A DNA stretch of 64,000 bases, from contig NZ_CP038155.1 in the NCBI RefSeq assembly GCF_013460135.1, forward strand, positions 1,054,001 through 1,118,000. The letters run 5' to 3'. Positions 40,582 to 51,687 of the stretch are shown here, piece after piece (positions within the stretch are counted from its first letter, which is position 1; each line of letters starts with the position of its first letter). The notes under the pieces are model-generated. The model made no database searches, had not been told where the DNA came from, and worked only from the letters and a program-made list of their open reading frames with translations. The position numbers and the translations under genes were made by a program. The DNA is from Arsenophonus endosymbiont of Aphis craccivora. Its GTDB lineage: Bacteria; Pseudomonadota; Gammaproteobacteria; Enterobacterales; Enterobacteriaceae.

Positions 40582-41638
40582 GGCTTTGTTGAATAAATCG
40601 AACTTTTAGGTGATTGGCGGAGCTGATCGCTAAATTCGTTTCAACATCAGGTCCCCATGGCAAAGCAAAAGTTTAAAATTACCAACTGGCCCGCGTACAA
40701 CAAGGCACTCAGACAACGCGGTTCCCTGACGGTCTGGCTTGATGAGTCGGCCATCGCTGGATGGACTGACAGTTCTTCGCCTGAAGGTCGTGGCCGGTCT
40801 CTTTACTACAGCGATATGGCTGTTACCACTGTCCTGATGATGAAGCGTGTGTTTAACCTGTCGCTCCGGGCATTACAGGGCTTCGTTGATTCGATTTTTA
40901 AACTCATGTCTTTGCCGCTGTGCTGTCCGGACTACTCGCTGGTCAGCAGACGAGCAAAGAGCGTCAACATCAGCATAAAAACGCCAACGCGTGGTGAAAT
41001 CTCGCATCTGGTCATCGACAGTACCGGTCTGAAGGTCTTTGGCGAAGGTGAAAGGAAAGTCAGGCAGCATGGGGCTGACAGACGAAGAGTGTGGCGCAAG
41101 CTTCATCTGGCAGCAGACAGTGTGAATCATGAGATTATCTGTGCCGACTTATCGCTCAGCGGAACGACAGATGCGCAGGCACTGCCGGGCCTGATTAACC
41201 AAACCCACCGGAAAATCAGGGAAGTGTCAGCAGACGGTGCTTATGACGCCTGTTACTGCCACGATGCGTTGCTAAGAAAGAAAATCAGGCCCCTTATCCC
41301 GCCGCGCGAAGCGGAGCGAAATACCGGCCGGACAAGTACCATGAACGTAACCATGCGGTGGCGAATCAGCGTCTGAGCAGGAGTAATGATATGTGGAAAA
41401 AGAAAGTGGGTTATCACCGGCGTTCAGTGGCAGAAACAGCGATGTTCCGCATAAAAACTTTGTTGGGTGACCATCTGAGCCTGCGTGACTATGAGGCTCA
41501 GGTAGGTGAAGCAATGGCGATGGTCAAAGCGCTGAACCGTATGACGTTGTTGGGTATGCCACACAGCGTCAGGATCGGATAACAGCTGTAGCAGAGGGAG
41601 CCATCCTGGCGGCTAATTCTGATTTATTCAACAAAGCC
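40582..41638 (+). mobile_element. IS903-like element, copy 8 (2-bp longer)
   Basis: 1057 bp, target duplication gctatacac at 40573-40581 and 41639-41647. The extra two bases lie in the transposase gene. Confidence 0.96.
40657..41582 (+). pseudogene. IS903-like transposase, copy 8 (2-bp frameshift)
   Basis: A duplicated cg/gc step in gccgcgcgaag (41301-41311; other copies have gccgcgaag) shifts the frame after codon ~215, past D193 but before E259. Downstream, the original frame resumes at 41358-41582. Variants P48S, W133R and T147N are also present. Confidence 0.94.
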
Positions 41639-41697
41639 GCTATACACTATCTCTGACTAATTACAGCAAGAAATAGGGTATATGAAAAATTATTGTT

Positions 41698-44295
41698 TTA
41701 AACGGTGGACTGGATGATTATTGTTTCTGCTTTTTTTGTATATTGAGGCAGTAAGTCAAAATTTAAGTATTGGTAAATATTTTGATTATTATTCCCCATG
41801 CCATTAATCAATTGCAGATACTCTTCTACCGTTGGTAAGTATCCCAATAATGAATCAACTGCTGCCAACTCTGCTGAAGCAAGAAAAACCCTTGCGCCAG
41901 TTCCTAGTCGATTAGGGAAATTACGGGTAGAGGTTGAAACCACAGTTGCTCCATCCAGAACACGTGCCTGATTACCCATACATAGTGAGCAACCAGGAAT
42001 TTCAATCCGTGCCCCACTTTTACCAAAAATATTGTAATAACCTTCTTCGATTAGCTTAGCAGCATCCATTTTAGTCGGCGGAGCAATCCATAAACGGGTG
42101 GGAATTTGTCCTTTATATTGCTCTAGAAGCTCACCTGCTGCACGGAAATGACCAATATTAGTCATACAGGAGCCAATGAAAACTTCATCAATTTTTTCAT
42201 TCGCCACGGAAGATAATAAACGTGCATCATCTGGATCATTTGGTGCACATAAAATGGGTTCGATTATTTCATTTAAATTAATTTCAATAACTGCTGCATA
42301 ATCTGCATCAGCATCAGCCGTTAATAGTTGCGGATCAGCCAACCATTTATTCATTGAACTAATGCGACGTTCGAGAGTACGGCGATCACCATATCCATTC
42401 GCAATCATCCATTTCAATAATACAATGTTAGATTGTAGATATTCGATAATGGGCTCTTTATCTAACTTGATAGTACAACCCGCAGCTGAGCGTTCTGCCG
42501 AGGCATCCGCTAATTCAAACGCTTGTTCAACTTTTAATTGGGGTAAGCCTTCAATTTCTAATATTCGGCCTGAGAAAATATTTTTCTTAACTCGTTTTTC
42601 AACCGTCAATAAATCCTGTTGGATCGCATAGTAAGGGATAGCATGAACTAAATCACGTAAAGTAATACCTGGCTGCATTTGACCTTTAAAGCGGACTAAT
42701 ACCGATTCAGGAATATCTAAAGGCATAACACCGGTCGCCGCAGCAAAAGCAACTAATCCGGAACCAGCAGGAAATGAAATACCGATAGGAAAACTCGTGT
42801 GTGAATCACCACCCGTTCCCACTGTATCCGGCAACAGCATCCTGTTTAACCAAGAATGAATAATACCATCACCGGGACGCAAAGAAACACAGCCACGATC
42901 CATAACAAAATCAGGTAAAGTATCATGGGTGGTTACATCGATAGGCTTTGGATAAGCGGCAGTATGACACAATGACTGCATAACCAAATCGGCTGAAAAA
43001 CCTAAACAAGCTAAATCCTTAAGCTCATCTCGGGTCATTGGTCCTGTAGTGTCCTGCTAACCAACCGACGTCATCTTCGGTTCACAATATTCACCAGGAC
43101 GAATTCCAAGCTTATTACAAGCACGACCAACCATTTTTTGTGACAGGGTAAAACCTCGGCCACTTTGTATAACTGATTTTACCTGGCGAAATACTTCAAT
43201 CGCAGGCAAGCCCAAAGACTCCCGCGCTCTTGCTGTCAGTCCACGGCCTATAATCAGCGCAATCCGGCCGCCGGATCGAACTTCATCAAGTAAAACGTCG
43301 GTTTTTAATGCAAAAGTTGTTAATAAGGCATTAGTGGCATGACAGCTAATTTCTCCTTTATAGGGATAAATATCAATCACATCTCCCATATTCAGTGAAG
43401 TCACATCAACTTCAATCGGCAGGGCGCCCGCATCTTGCATCGTATTAAAAAATATTGGTGCAATTTTTCCACCCAAAACAATGCCGCCATTACGTTTATT
43501 TGGTACAAAAGGAATATCTTTGCCCATAAACCATATTACTGAATTGGCTGCTGATTTTCGCGAAGAGCCTGTACCGACAACATCACCAACATAAGCTAAT
43601 GGGAAACCTTTTTTACACAATGTTTCAATCTGTTTGATAGGCCCAATGACACCAAGCTCATCGGGTATAATTCCATCACGGGTATTTTTAAGCATTGCCT
43701 GTGCATGTAAAGGAATATCTGGTCGTGACCAGGCATCAGGTGCTGGTGATAAATCATCAGTATTGGTTTCCCCCGTTACCTTAAAGACAGTTACAGTCAG
43801 TTTCTCTGCTAATGCAGGTTTATCAAGAAACCATTCGGCATTTGCCCATGAATCTATAACTTGGCGCGCATATTGGTTGCCCATATTTGCTTTTTCTTCT
43901 ACGTCATAGAAGTTATCAAACATTAACAAAGTATGGGACAATGCTTTGGCTGCTATTGGTGCCAACTGTTCATCATCCAGCGCATCAATTAATGGGGAGA
44001 TATTATAGCCACCCTGCATAGTGCCTAATAACTCTGTCGCTTTTGCTGGTGTAAGTAAGGGGGAATATGTTTTTCCTTTAGTAATAGCAGCTAAGAAGTC
44101 AGCTTTCACGTAAGCAGCTTCATCAACACCCGGAGGAATAGGATTACTTAACAGATCTAATAGGAAATTTTTTTCAGTTTCAGGTGTGGTTTTTATTAGT
44201 TCAACTAATTTATCAACTTGGGTAGCATTTAGTGGCTTGGGTATTATTCCTTGTACTGCACGTTCAGCTACATGCTCACGGTACTCTTTTAGCAC
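41698..44295 (-). pseudogene. acnB: Aconitate hydratase B, split by one TAG codon
   Basis: From GTG 44295 (behind gaggag) to 41698 the frame spans 865 codons, exactly the E. coli AcnB length. It is open except for a TAG at 43057-43059 in [18 protein letters not shown], where orthologues have serine. The first part (412 residues) contains the HEAT-like and swivelling (domain 4) regions. The second, from ATG 43038 (446 residues), contains the catalytic domains with iron-sulfur cysteines in [10 protein letters not shown] and GCSLCMGNQ. An agga lies just before ATG 43038, so two separate polypeptides could be made. Without that, the TCA cycle lacks this aconitase. I class it as a pseudogene but a functional split is possible. 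Confidence 0.85.
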
Positions 44296-44658
44296 GACGT
44301 TCTCCTCAATTGATTTTAATTTATATACCTGGCTGTCTACATCTCAAATAAAAAATGAAGGGCCTGGTCAGAGGAATTGGCTTGACATAATTTTACTTCT
44401 ATCAATTATGCCCAGTATGGAACATCCAGAATAACAGAATTTAATTATACTGTTAATTTATGTACATACCTCCAACATTCATCAGAGTCAATAAATATTG
44501 CTGCGGTTTTTTGATCTCATGTATTGCTATTCTAGGTAAAAAATTTTATCCATTAGTAGCAAAAATGGTTTGTTTTTTATAGACAATTGCAATAACTAGT
44601 TAATTTTATTAAATAATAAACATTTCAATTGAATAAAATATTATTCTTACTTTTCAAG
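44296..44658. other. Intergenic region acnB-lpdA
   Basis: About 360 AT-rich bases that should hold the acnB promoter. In E. coli the unrelated gene yacH can lie here; no coding remnant is visible. Confidence 0.5.
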
Positions 44659-44698
44659 CAAAAAATAGCTCCCTTATTTAAATCAAATAAAGGAGCTA
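44659..44698 (-). terminator. lpdA terminator
   Basis: Inverted repeat tagctccc-ttattt ... aaataa-aggagcta with a run of five A on its plus-strand left side (T-run for the minus-strand transcript), 54 bases past lpdA. Confidence 0.8.
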
Positions 44699-44751
44699 GT
44701 AATAAGTCGAATAATGCTTACAACAAATTTATTTTACGAGAATAACATAAA

Positions 44752-46179
44752 TTACTTTTTCTTTGCTTTTGGATTAGGCAAATCAGTAATACTTCCCTCA
44801 AATATTTCAGCTGCCATACCGATTGATTCGTATAATGTCGGGTGAGCATGAATAGTCAATGCAATGTCTTCTGCATCACACCCCATTTCAATTGCTAAGC
44901 CAATTTCACCTAGTAATTCGCCACCATTAACACCGACAACCGCCCCACCAATAACGCGGTGGGTTTCCTTATCAAAAATAAGCTTAGTCATACCCTCTGA
45001 ACAATCAGATGCAATAGCACGACCAGAAGCAGCCCATGGGAAAGTGGCTACTTCATAACTGATACCTTTTTCTTTAGCTTCTTTTTCTGTCAAACCAACC
45101 CAAGCAACTTCAGCCTCAGTATAAGCAATTGAAGGAATGACTTTTGGATCAAAATAGTGTTTCAAACCAGAAATCACTTCAGCCGCCACATGACCCTCAT
45201 GAACACCTTTATGAGCCAGCATTGGCTGACCGACAATGTCACCAATCGCATAAATATGGGGCACATTGGTACGCATCTGTTTATCTGTGTGGATAAAACC
45301 TCTCTCATCTACTTCTACTCCGGCTTTACCCGCATCAATTAATTTACCATTCGGTACACGACCAATTGCCACTAAAACAGCATCATAACATTGTGGTTTG
45401 GCCGGTGCCTTCTTGCCTTCCATCGTTACATAGATACCATCTTTTTTGGCTTCCACCGCAGTCACTTTCGTCTCGAGCATTAAATTAAACTTCTTACTTA
45501 TCTGTTTAGTAAAAAGCTTAACAATGTCCTTATCTGCTGCAGGAATAACCTGATCGAACATTTCAACCACATCAATTTCCGATCCTAATGCATGATAAAC
45601 AGTACCCATTTCTAAACCGATGATACCGCCGCCCATCACTAACATACGCTTGGGTACTTTTGTTAGTTGCAAAGCATCAGTAGAATCCCATACTCGCGGG
45701 TCGTCATGAGGAATAAATGGAAGCTGGATCGGATGTGAACCTGCAGCAATAATAGCATTGTCAAAGTTTATGGTTGTTGTTTCTTTTTTACCTTCAACAA
45801 CCAATGTATTAGCACCGGTAAATCTACCTAATCCATTAACAACTTTAACTTTACGACCCTTTGCCATCCCTGCCAAACCAGTTGTTAATTGGCCAATAAC
45901 CTTTTCTTTCCACAGCCGTACTTTATCAATATCTGTTTTCGGTTCGCCAAATACGATCCCATGTGCCGCCAATGCCTTCGCTTCTTCAATAACTTTTGCA
46001 ACATGCAATAATGCTTTGGAAGGAATACAACCGACATTAAGGCAAACACCGCCTAATGTATCATAACGCTCGACTAAAACCGTTTCTAAACCAAGATCTG
46101 CACAGCGAAAAGCTGCTGAATAACCCGCAGGTCCCGCTCCTAGAACCACTACTTGGGTGTTAATTTCAGTACTCATCAT
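44752..46179 (-). CDS. lpdA: Dihydrolipoamide dehydrogenase (E3)
   Basis: FAD enzyme reoxidising lipoamide in the pyruvate and 2-oxoglutarate dehydrogenase complexes. The 475 residues show the FAD motif VVLGAGPAGYSAAFRCADLG, redox disulfide GGVCLNVGCIPSKALLH, NAD-binding VMGGGIIGLEMG and the C-terminal HAHPTLYESIG catalytic histidine-glutamate pair. It follows aceF after 200 bases, as in E. coli. Confidence 0.97.
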   Translation of the reverse strand: MMSTEINTQVVVLGAGPAGYSAAFRCADLGLETVLVERYDTLGGVCLNVGCIPSKALLHVAKVIEEAKALAAHGIVFGEPKTDIDKVRLWKEKVIGQLTTGLAGMAKGRKVKVVNGLGRFTGANTLVVEGKKETTTINFDNAIIAAGSHPIQLPFIPHDDPRVWDSTDALQLTKVPKRMLVMGGGIIGLEMGTVYHALGSEIDVVEMFDQVIPAADKDIVKLFTKQISKKFNLMLETKVTAVEAKKDGIYVTMEGKKAPAKPQCYDAVLVAIGRVPNGKLIDAGKAGVEVDERGFIHTDKQMRTNVPHIYAIGDIVGQPMLAHKGVHEGHVAAEVISGLKHYFDPKVIPSIAYTEAEVAWVGLTEKEAKEKGISYEVATFPWAASGRAIASDCSEGMTKLIFDKETHRVIGGAVVGVNGGELLGEIGLAIEMGCDAEDIALTIHAHPTLYESIGMAAEIFEGSITDLPNPKAKKK

Positions 46180-46342
46180 GACCTCTTACTTTTGTTGTCC
46201 GGCGGGTCAGACGAAAAAATTTATAACCACCGAGACGTGTGTACTAAAGGCAGTTTATAGAATTGTTAACATCCTTGAAAGTGCTCTAACGTGACATAAC
46301 TCTCAACCTATAGGACGAATTAGAAAAAATTCTGTAATTACT

Positions 46343-46374
46343 AATAATAAAACAGACCGACATTCAGTCGGTCT
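46343..46374 (-). terminator. aceF terminator/attenuating hairpin
   Basis: Perfect 8-bp stem agaccgac/gtcggtct just after the aceF stop, followed on the minus strand by gttttattatt. It lies between aceF and lpdA, so it may reduce read-through into lpdA. Confidence 0.75.
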
Positions 46375-46379
46375 ATAAA

Positions 46380-47993
46380 TTACATAACCAAACGGCGAAT
46401 ATCACTCATTAACTGTGCAATACGAGTGGCAAAACGAGCGCCATCTGCACCATCGATGACACGATGATCAAAGGAGAGTGACATAGGTAATATCAGACGT
46501 GAAATAAATTCACTGCCATTCCATACTGGCTTCATAGATGAGCGAGATAACCCCATAATAGCCACTTCTGGCGCATTAATAATTGGTGTAAAACTTGTTG
46601 TACCGATACCACCTAAGCTAGAAATAGTAAAGCTGCCACCTTGCATATCAGACGCGGTCAACTTGCCGGCACGTGCTTTCTTCGATACTTCCATCAATTC
46701 TTTGGAAAGCTCGATAATACCTTTCTTATTAACATCGCGAATAACAGGCACAACCAAACCATTTGGGGTATCAACGGCAATACCAATATGAACATATTTT
46801 TTCAATGTTAATCGCTGAGCATCGGCAGAAATTGAACTATTGAAACGAGGCATTTCTTCTAATGCTCGAGCAACCGCTTTCATGACAAAAACTAATGGTG
46901 TAATTTTTACTCCCGTTTGCAACTTTTCTATCTCTTTATTTTGCTGCTTACGGAAAGCTTCTACTTCGGTAATATCAGCATCTTCCATGACAGTCACATG
47001 CGGGATCATTACCCAGTTACGACTCAAATTAGCGCTAGATATCTTTTGAATGCGGCCAAGTTCAACTTCTTCAACTTCACCCAATTTACTAAAATCAACT
47101 TTTGGCCATGGTAGCATGCCTGGCAAACCACCCGCAGTAGTCGCTCCAGCTTCAGAACGTTTTACCGCCTCTTTGACATAAGTCTGAACGTCCTCACGCA
47201 GAATGCGACCTTTACGCCCTGTTCCATTTACCTTAGCCAAATTAACACCAAATGCACGCGCTAAACGGCGAATAAGCGGTGTTGCATGCACATACGCATC
47301 ATTTTCAATAAATTCATTTTTAGTCTCAGAAACATTACTTGCCTGTGCTGTAGATGATACTTGAGGGGGTTCAGAAGGCGAGGCCTCTGATTTTTTCGCT
47401 ATTTCAGCGTTGCTAGTTTCCGCACTGGCAGCTGGCGAAGCTGCGGTGGCATCAACCGCAAAAATCATAATTAGTGAACCGGTTTTAACTTTATCGCCTT
47501 TAGCAATTTTGATCTCTTTAACTTCGCCGGCAAAAGGCGCTGGCACTTCCATCGATGCCTTTTCACCTTCTACAGTAATTAGCGATTGCTCAACGGAGAT
47601 TTTATCACCAACGTTAACCATTATATCGGTAACTTCAACTTCATCATTACCAATATCCGGTACAATAACTTCCGTTAATTCACTTTTTGCTTGACCCACA
47701 TCTTTGCTATCTGCTTTATCCGTGTTTGCATCAGAGGTTGTTTTAGCGCTAGCTTCTGTTACTTTTTCCACTGTATCAAAAACCATAATCAACTTACCGG
47801 TTGTGACTTTGTCACCAACTGCGACTTTAATTTCTTTTACAACACCAGCCTGTGGTGACGGAACTTCCATTGACGCCTTTTCACCTTCTACGGTAATTAA
47901 CGACTGCTCAACATCAACTTTGTCGCCCACTTTTACCATAATTTCGGTAACTTCAACTGCACCAATATCAGGAACGTTAATTTCAATAGACAT
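46380..47993 (-). CDS. aceF: Pyruvate dehydrogenase E2 (dihydrolipoamide acetyltransferase), two lipoyl domains
   Basis: Core of the pyruvate dehydrogenase complex. Two N-terminal lipoyl domains are visible, with lipoylation lysines in [16 protein letters not shown] (about residue 41) and [16 protein letters not shown] (about residue 143). An acidic/Ala-Pro linker follows, then the E1/E3-binding domain ([34 protein letters not shown]) and the catalytic domain ending [17 protein letters not shown]. coli has three lipoyl domains, so at 537 residues this enzyme is about one domain shorter. It starts 12 bases after aceE. Confidence 0.96.
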   Translation of the reverse strand: MSIEINVPDIGAVEVTEIMVKVGDKVDVEQSLITVEGEKASMEVPSPQAGVVKEIKVAVGDKVTTGKLIMVFDTVEKVTEASAKTTSDANTDKADSKDVGQAKSELTEVIVPDIGNDEVEVTDIMVNVGDKISVEQSLITVEGEKASMEVPAPFAGEVKEIKIAKGDKVKTGSLIMIFAVDATAASPAASAETSNAEIAKKSEASPSEPPQVSSTAQASNVSETKNEFIENDAYVHATPLIRRLARAFGVNLAKVNGTGRKGRILREDVQTYVKEAVKRSEAGATTAGGLPGMLPWPKVDFSKLGEVEEVELGRIQKISSANLSRNWVMIPHVTVMEDADITEVEAFRKQQNKEIEKLQTGVKITPLVFVMKAVARALEEMPRFNSSISADAQRLTLKKYVHIGIAVDTPNGLVVPVIRDVNKKGIIELSKELMEVSKKARAGKLTASDMQGGSFTISSLGGIGTTSFTPIINAPEVAIMGLSRSSMKPVWNGSEFISRLILPMSLSFDHRVIDGADGARFATRIAQLMSDIRRLVM

Positions 47994-48005
47994 TGATTTT
48001 ACCTC

Positions 48006-50669
48006 TTATGCCAAACGCGGGTTAATTTTTTCTGGGTTGATGTTGTATTTTTTGATGGCTTCATTAACCCATTTTACATCCATTTCACCACGTTTAGCTA
48101 ATTCACCCAACGCTGCTACTACCACATAGGAAGTATCAACCTCAAAATGATGACGGAGGTTTTCACGGCTATCTGAACGACCAAAACCATCAGTACCCAA
48201 AACACGATAATCACGTGCAGGAATGTAGGAACGAATTTGTTCTGCAAATAATTTCATATAATCTGTTGATGCAACTGCCGGAGCATCATTCATGATTTGA
48301 GCAACATAAGGTACACGAGGTTTATCAGATGGATGTAACATATTCCAACGCTCACAATCCTGTCCTTCACGAGCTAATTCGGTAAATGACGTTACACTAT
48401 AAACATCGGAAGCAATACCATACTCACTAGACAAAATTTTTGCAGCTTCGCGAACATGGCGCATCATTGAACCCGATCCCAACAATTGAATTTTGCCTTT
48501 TTCGCCTTTTAGTGACTCCAGTTTATAGATACCTTTACGAATACCTTCCTCAACACCAGTAGGCATCGCTGGCATATGATAATTTTCGTTCAAGGTAGTA
48601 ATATAGTAGTAAACATTTTCTTGTTTCTCACCATACATACGAACTAAACCATCATGCATAATAACAGCAACTTCATAAGCATAAGCTGGATCATAAGAGA
48701 TACAGTTAGGTATGGTTAGTGACTGGATATGGCTATGCCCATCTTCATGCTGCAAGCCTTCACCATTCAATGTGGTACGTCCTGAGGTTCCGCCAATTAG
48801 GAAGCCACGCGCTTGCTGGTCTCCAGCTGCCCATAACAGATCACCAATCCGCTGAAAGCCGAACATGGAGTAATAAATATAAAATGGGATCATCGGCAGA
48901 TTATTTGTGCTATACGATGTAGCAGCAGCTAACCAAGAAGCGCCGGCACCCAATTCGTTGATGCCTTCTTGAAGAATTTGACCTTTTTCGTCTTCTTTGT
49001 AGTAAGCAACTTGTTCACGATCTTGAGGGGTGTACTGTTGTCCATTTGGACTATAGATCCCAATTTGACGGAATAAACCTTCCATACCAAAAGTACGTGC
49101 TTCATCAGCAATAATTGACACTAGGCGATCTTTAAGTGAGTTATTTTTTAACATTACATTCAAAGCACGTACAAATGCGATCGTAGTAGAGATCTCTTTA
49201 TTTTGCTCTGCTAATAATTGGCCAAAATCTTCTAGGCTAGGAATATCCAATTTTTCATCAAATGTAAGATTTCGTGCAGGTAAATATCCACATAATCCCT
49301 TACGACGCTCATGCAGATATTTATATTCAGCTGAATCTTCTTTAAAAGTAATAAAAGGTAATTTTTCTACTTGATCATCCGCTACCGGCACATTAAAGCG
49401 ATCACGGAAATAACGAACCCCTTCTAGGTTCATTTTTTTCACCTGATGGGCAATATTTTTACCTTCAGCAGTATCGCCCATGCCGTAGCCTTTAACTGTT
49501 TGAGCTAAAATGACTGTTGGCTTGCCTTTAGTCTCTTGCGCTTTTTTAAAAGCGGCATAAACTTTTTTCGGATCATGACCACCACGGTTTAACGACCAGA
49601 TTTCATCATCGGTCATATCCTTGACTAGTGCACTTGTCTCAGGGTAACGATTGAAAAAGTGTTCACGGACATAAGCGCCATCTTTAGACTTAAATGTTTG
49701 ATAATCACCATCCAAAGTTTCATTCATCAACTGAATTAGTTTACCTGAAGTATCCTTACGCAATAATTCATCCCATCGGCCACCCCACAGGACTTTAATG
49801 ACCTGCCATCCAGCACCGCTAAAGATACCTGCTAATTCATTAACAATCTTACCATTACCAGTAACTGGCCCATCAAGGCGTTGTAAGTTACAGTTGATCA
49901 CAAAAACCAGGTTATCTAACTTTTCACGAGTCGCAATTGTGATAGCACCTTTAGATTCAGGTTCATCCATTTCACCGTCACCAAGGAAAGCATAAACTGT
50001 CTGATCTGCGGTATCCTTTAAACCTCGGTGTTGTAAGTATTTTAAGAATTTTGCTTGATAAATAGCACCTATTGGACCTAATCCCATCGACACCGTAGGA
50101 AATTGCCAAAATTCAGGCATCAATTTAGGATGAGGATAAGAGGAAAGACCTTTGCCACCAATTTCTTGCCGGAAATTGTCCATTTGCTCTTCAGTGAGGC
50201 GACCTTCCAAAAATGCGCGTGCATAAATACCAGGCGAAATATGTCCTTGGAAATAAACTAAATCTCCACCATTTTTATTGTTTTTTGCCTGGAAGAAGTG
50301 ATTAAAACAGACTTCATATAAAGTTGCAGAAGACTGGAAAGATGCCATATGACCACCTAACTCCAGATCTTTTTTAGAAGCTCGTAAAACTGCCATTACA
50401 GCATTCCAACGAATCGCAGAGCGAATACGACGCTCTAAATCCATGTTGCCTGGATAATCAGGCTCATCCTCTACGGAAATAGTGTTGATATAATCACAGT
50501 TTCCAGAACCAGCTGCGATATTAACGCCGCCCTTGCGTGCTTGTTGTAATACTTGATCAATAAGATACTGAGCACGATCAACACCTTCTTCACGGATGAC
50601 CGATTCGATCGCCTGTAACCAGTCGCGAGTTTCGATCGGATCCACGTCATTCTTCGACATATCTGACAT
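48006..50669 (-). CDS. aceE: Pyruvate dehydrogenase E1
   Basis: Decarboxylates pyruvate using thiamine diphosphate and passes the acetyl group to AceF. The 887-residue length equals E. coli AceE. Landmarks are GHMASFQSSATLYEVCFNHFF, the TPP/Mg motif GDGEMDEPESKGAITIATREKLDNLVFVINCN and GGTSGRTTLNGEGLQHEDGHSH, which contains the mobile active-site loop histidines. It is first of the structural genes after pdhR. Confidence 0.98.
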   Translation of the reverse strand: MSDMSKNDVDPIETRDWLQAIESVIREEGVDRAQYLIDQVLQQARKGGVNIAAGSGNCDYINTISVEDEPDYPGNMDLERRIRSAIRWNAVMAVLRASKKDLELGGHMASFQSSATLYEVCFNHFFQAKNNKNGGDLVYFQGHISPGIYARAFLEGRLTEEQMDNFRQEIGGKGLSSYPHPKLMPEFWQFPTVSMGLGPIGAIYQAKFLKYLQHRGLKDTADQTVYAFLGDGEMDEPESKGAITIATREKLDNLVFVINCNLQRLDGPVTGNGKIVNELAGIFSGAGWQVIKVLWGGRWDELLRKDTSGKLIQLMNETLDGDYQTFKSKDGAYVREHFFNRYPETSALVKDMTDDEIWSLNRGGHDPKKVYAAFKKAQETKGKPTVILAQTVKGYGMGDTAEGKNIAHQVKKMNLEGVRYFRDRFNVPVADDQVEKLPFITFKEDSAEYKYLHERRKGLCGYLPARNLTFDEKLDIPSLEDFGQLLAEQNKEISTTIAFVRALNVMLKNNSLKDRLVSIIADEARTFGMEGLFRQIGIYSPNGQQYTPQDREQVAYYKEDEKGQILQEGINELGAGASWLAAATSYSTNNLPMIPFYIYYSMFGFQRIGDLLWAAGDQQARGFLIGGTSGRTTLNGEGLQHEDGHSHIQSLTIPNCISYDPAYAYEVAVIMHDGLVRMYGEKQENVYYYITTLNENYHMPAMPTGVEEGIRKGIYKLESLKGEKGKIQLLGSGSMMRHVREAAKILSSEYGIASDVYSVTSFTELAREGQDCERWNMLHPSDKPRVPYVAQIMNDAPAVASTDYMKLFAEQIRSYIPARDYRVLGTDGFGRSDSRENLRHHFEVDTSYVVVAALGELAKRGEMDVKWVNEAIKKYNINPEKINPRLA

Positions 50670-50835
50670 GGTCTATTCCTTATCTATTATCTGTTTCTAA
50701 TGTAGTTACTGAGCCATTTTTTGAACATATTTACTAAACCAGAAAGAAGAACAAAAGATAGTCACTATTGCCGCAACTTTGTCTCTAATAAATCAGAGCG
50801 GTAATGCAGACGCAGCAACAAAAAAATCTGCACTA

Positions 50836-51591
50836 CTAAATTAAATTTTGATATTGTTTTATTCGACGTAAAGAACGCTCACGACTGATGTCCAGCAAAA
50901 TCTCCTCAATAAATGCTAAATGACGATGTGAAGCTTCCTGTGCTTTTTCAGGTTCACGCGCGATAATAGCTTCAAAAATTTGAGTTCTATGTTTACTTAC
51001 TGCTGCGTGCATTTCTTGACGGGTATATAAGCACTCAAAATTTTGTCTAATATTCTGCTCTAACAATGGAACCATACAACGAAGTATATGAAGTAATACC
51101 ACATTATGAGCCGCTTCAGTAACAACCAGCTGATATTGCAAAACAGCCTCAACTTCAGCATTAACATCCCCACGCTCTTCAATATCCTGAATTTGTAAAT
51201 GACTGATCTTAATCCGAGACAGATCCTCATCGGTTCCTCTTAAAGCAGCATAATAAGCAGCAATACCTTCAAGTGCATGAAGTGTTTCTAAAAGATCAAA
51301 TTGTGATTCCATATGCCCAGATAATAACTGGGTAAGCGGATCACTAAAGCTTTGCCATAGATTTGTTTGGACGAACGTCCCCCCTCCTTGTCGGCGAAGA
51401 AGAAAACCTTTTGCTTCAAGCCTCTGAATCGCCTCACGCAAAGAAGGACGAGAAACATCAAATTGCTTAGCCAACTCAAGTTCAGGTAGCAATTTTTCTC
51501 CGGGGCGCAATATTCCTTCAAGGATTAAATGCTCAAGGCGATGTTCAATGACATCAGATAATTTAGGTTGGCGAATTTTGCTATAAACCAT
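50836..51591 (-). CDS. pdhR: Pyruvate-sensing repressor PdhR (GntR family)
   Basis: GntR-type winged helix ([64 protein letters not shown]) followed by an all-helical FadR-type effector domain, 251 residues. It represses its own operon pdhR-aceE-aceF-lpdA until pyruvate releases it. Its operator lies 57 bases upstream of the start codon. The frame is intact. Confidence 0.96.
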   Translation of the reverse strand: MVYSKIRQPKLSDVIEHRLEHLILEGILRPGEKLLPELELAKQFDVSRPSLREAIQRLEAKGFLLRRQGGGTFVQTNLWQSFSDPLTQLLSGHMESQFDLLETLHALEGIAAYYAALRGTDEDLSRIKISHLQIQDIEERGDVNAEVEAVLQYQLVVTEAAHNVVLLHILRCMVPLLEQNIRQNFECLYTRQEMHAAVSKHRTQIFEAIIAREPEKAQEASHRHLAFIEEILLDISRERSLRRIKQYQNLI

Positions 51592-51647
51592 ATTTACAAT
51601 AGGCCACTTATATTTTGCGTAAATACTTATTTAACACTACCAAAGTC

Positions 51648-51664
51648 AATTGGTAATACCAATT
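51648..51664 (-). promoter_or_regulatory. PdhR operator
   Basis: Near-perfect palindrome aattggtaataccaatt. It matches the E. coli PdhR box AATTGGTNNNACCAATT at every defined position and sits upstream of pdhR. In E. coli the equivalent box lies just downstream of the pdhR promoter start site. Confidence 0.88.
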
Positions 51665-51687
51665 TATCCTAGATGTACATAAAGTAA

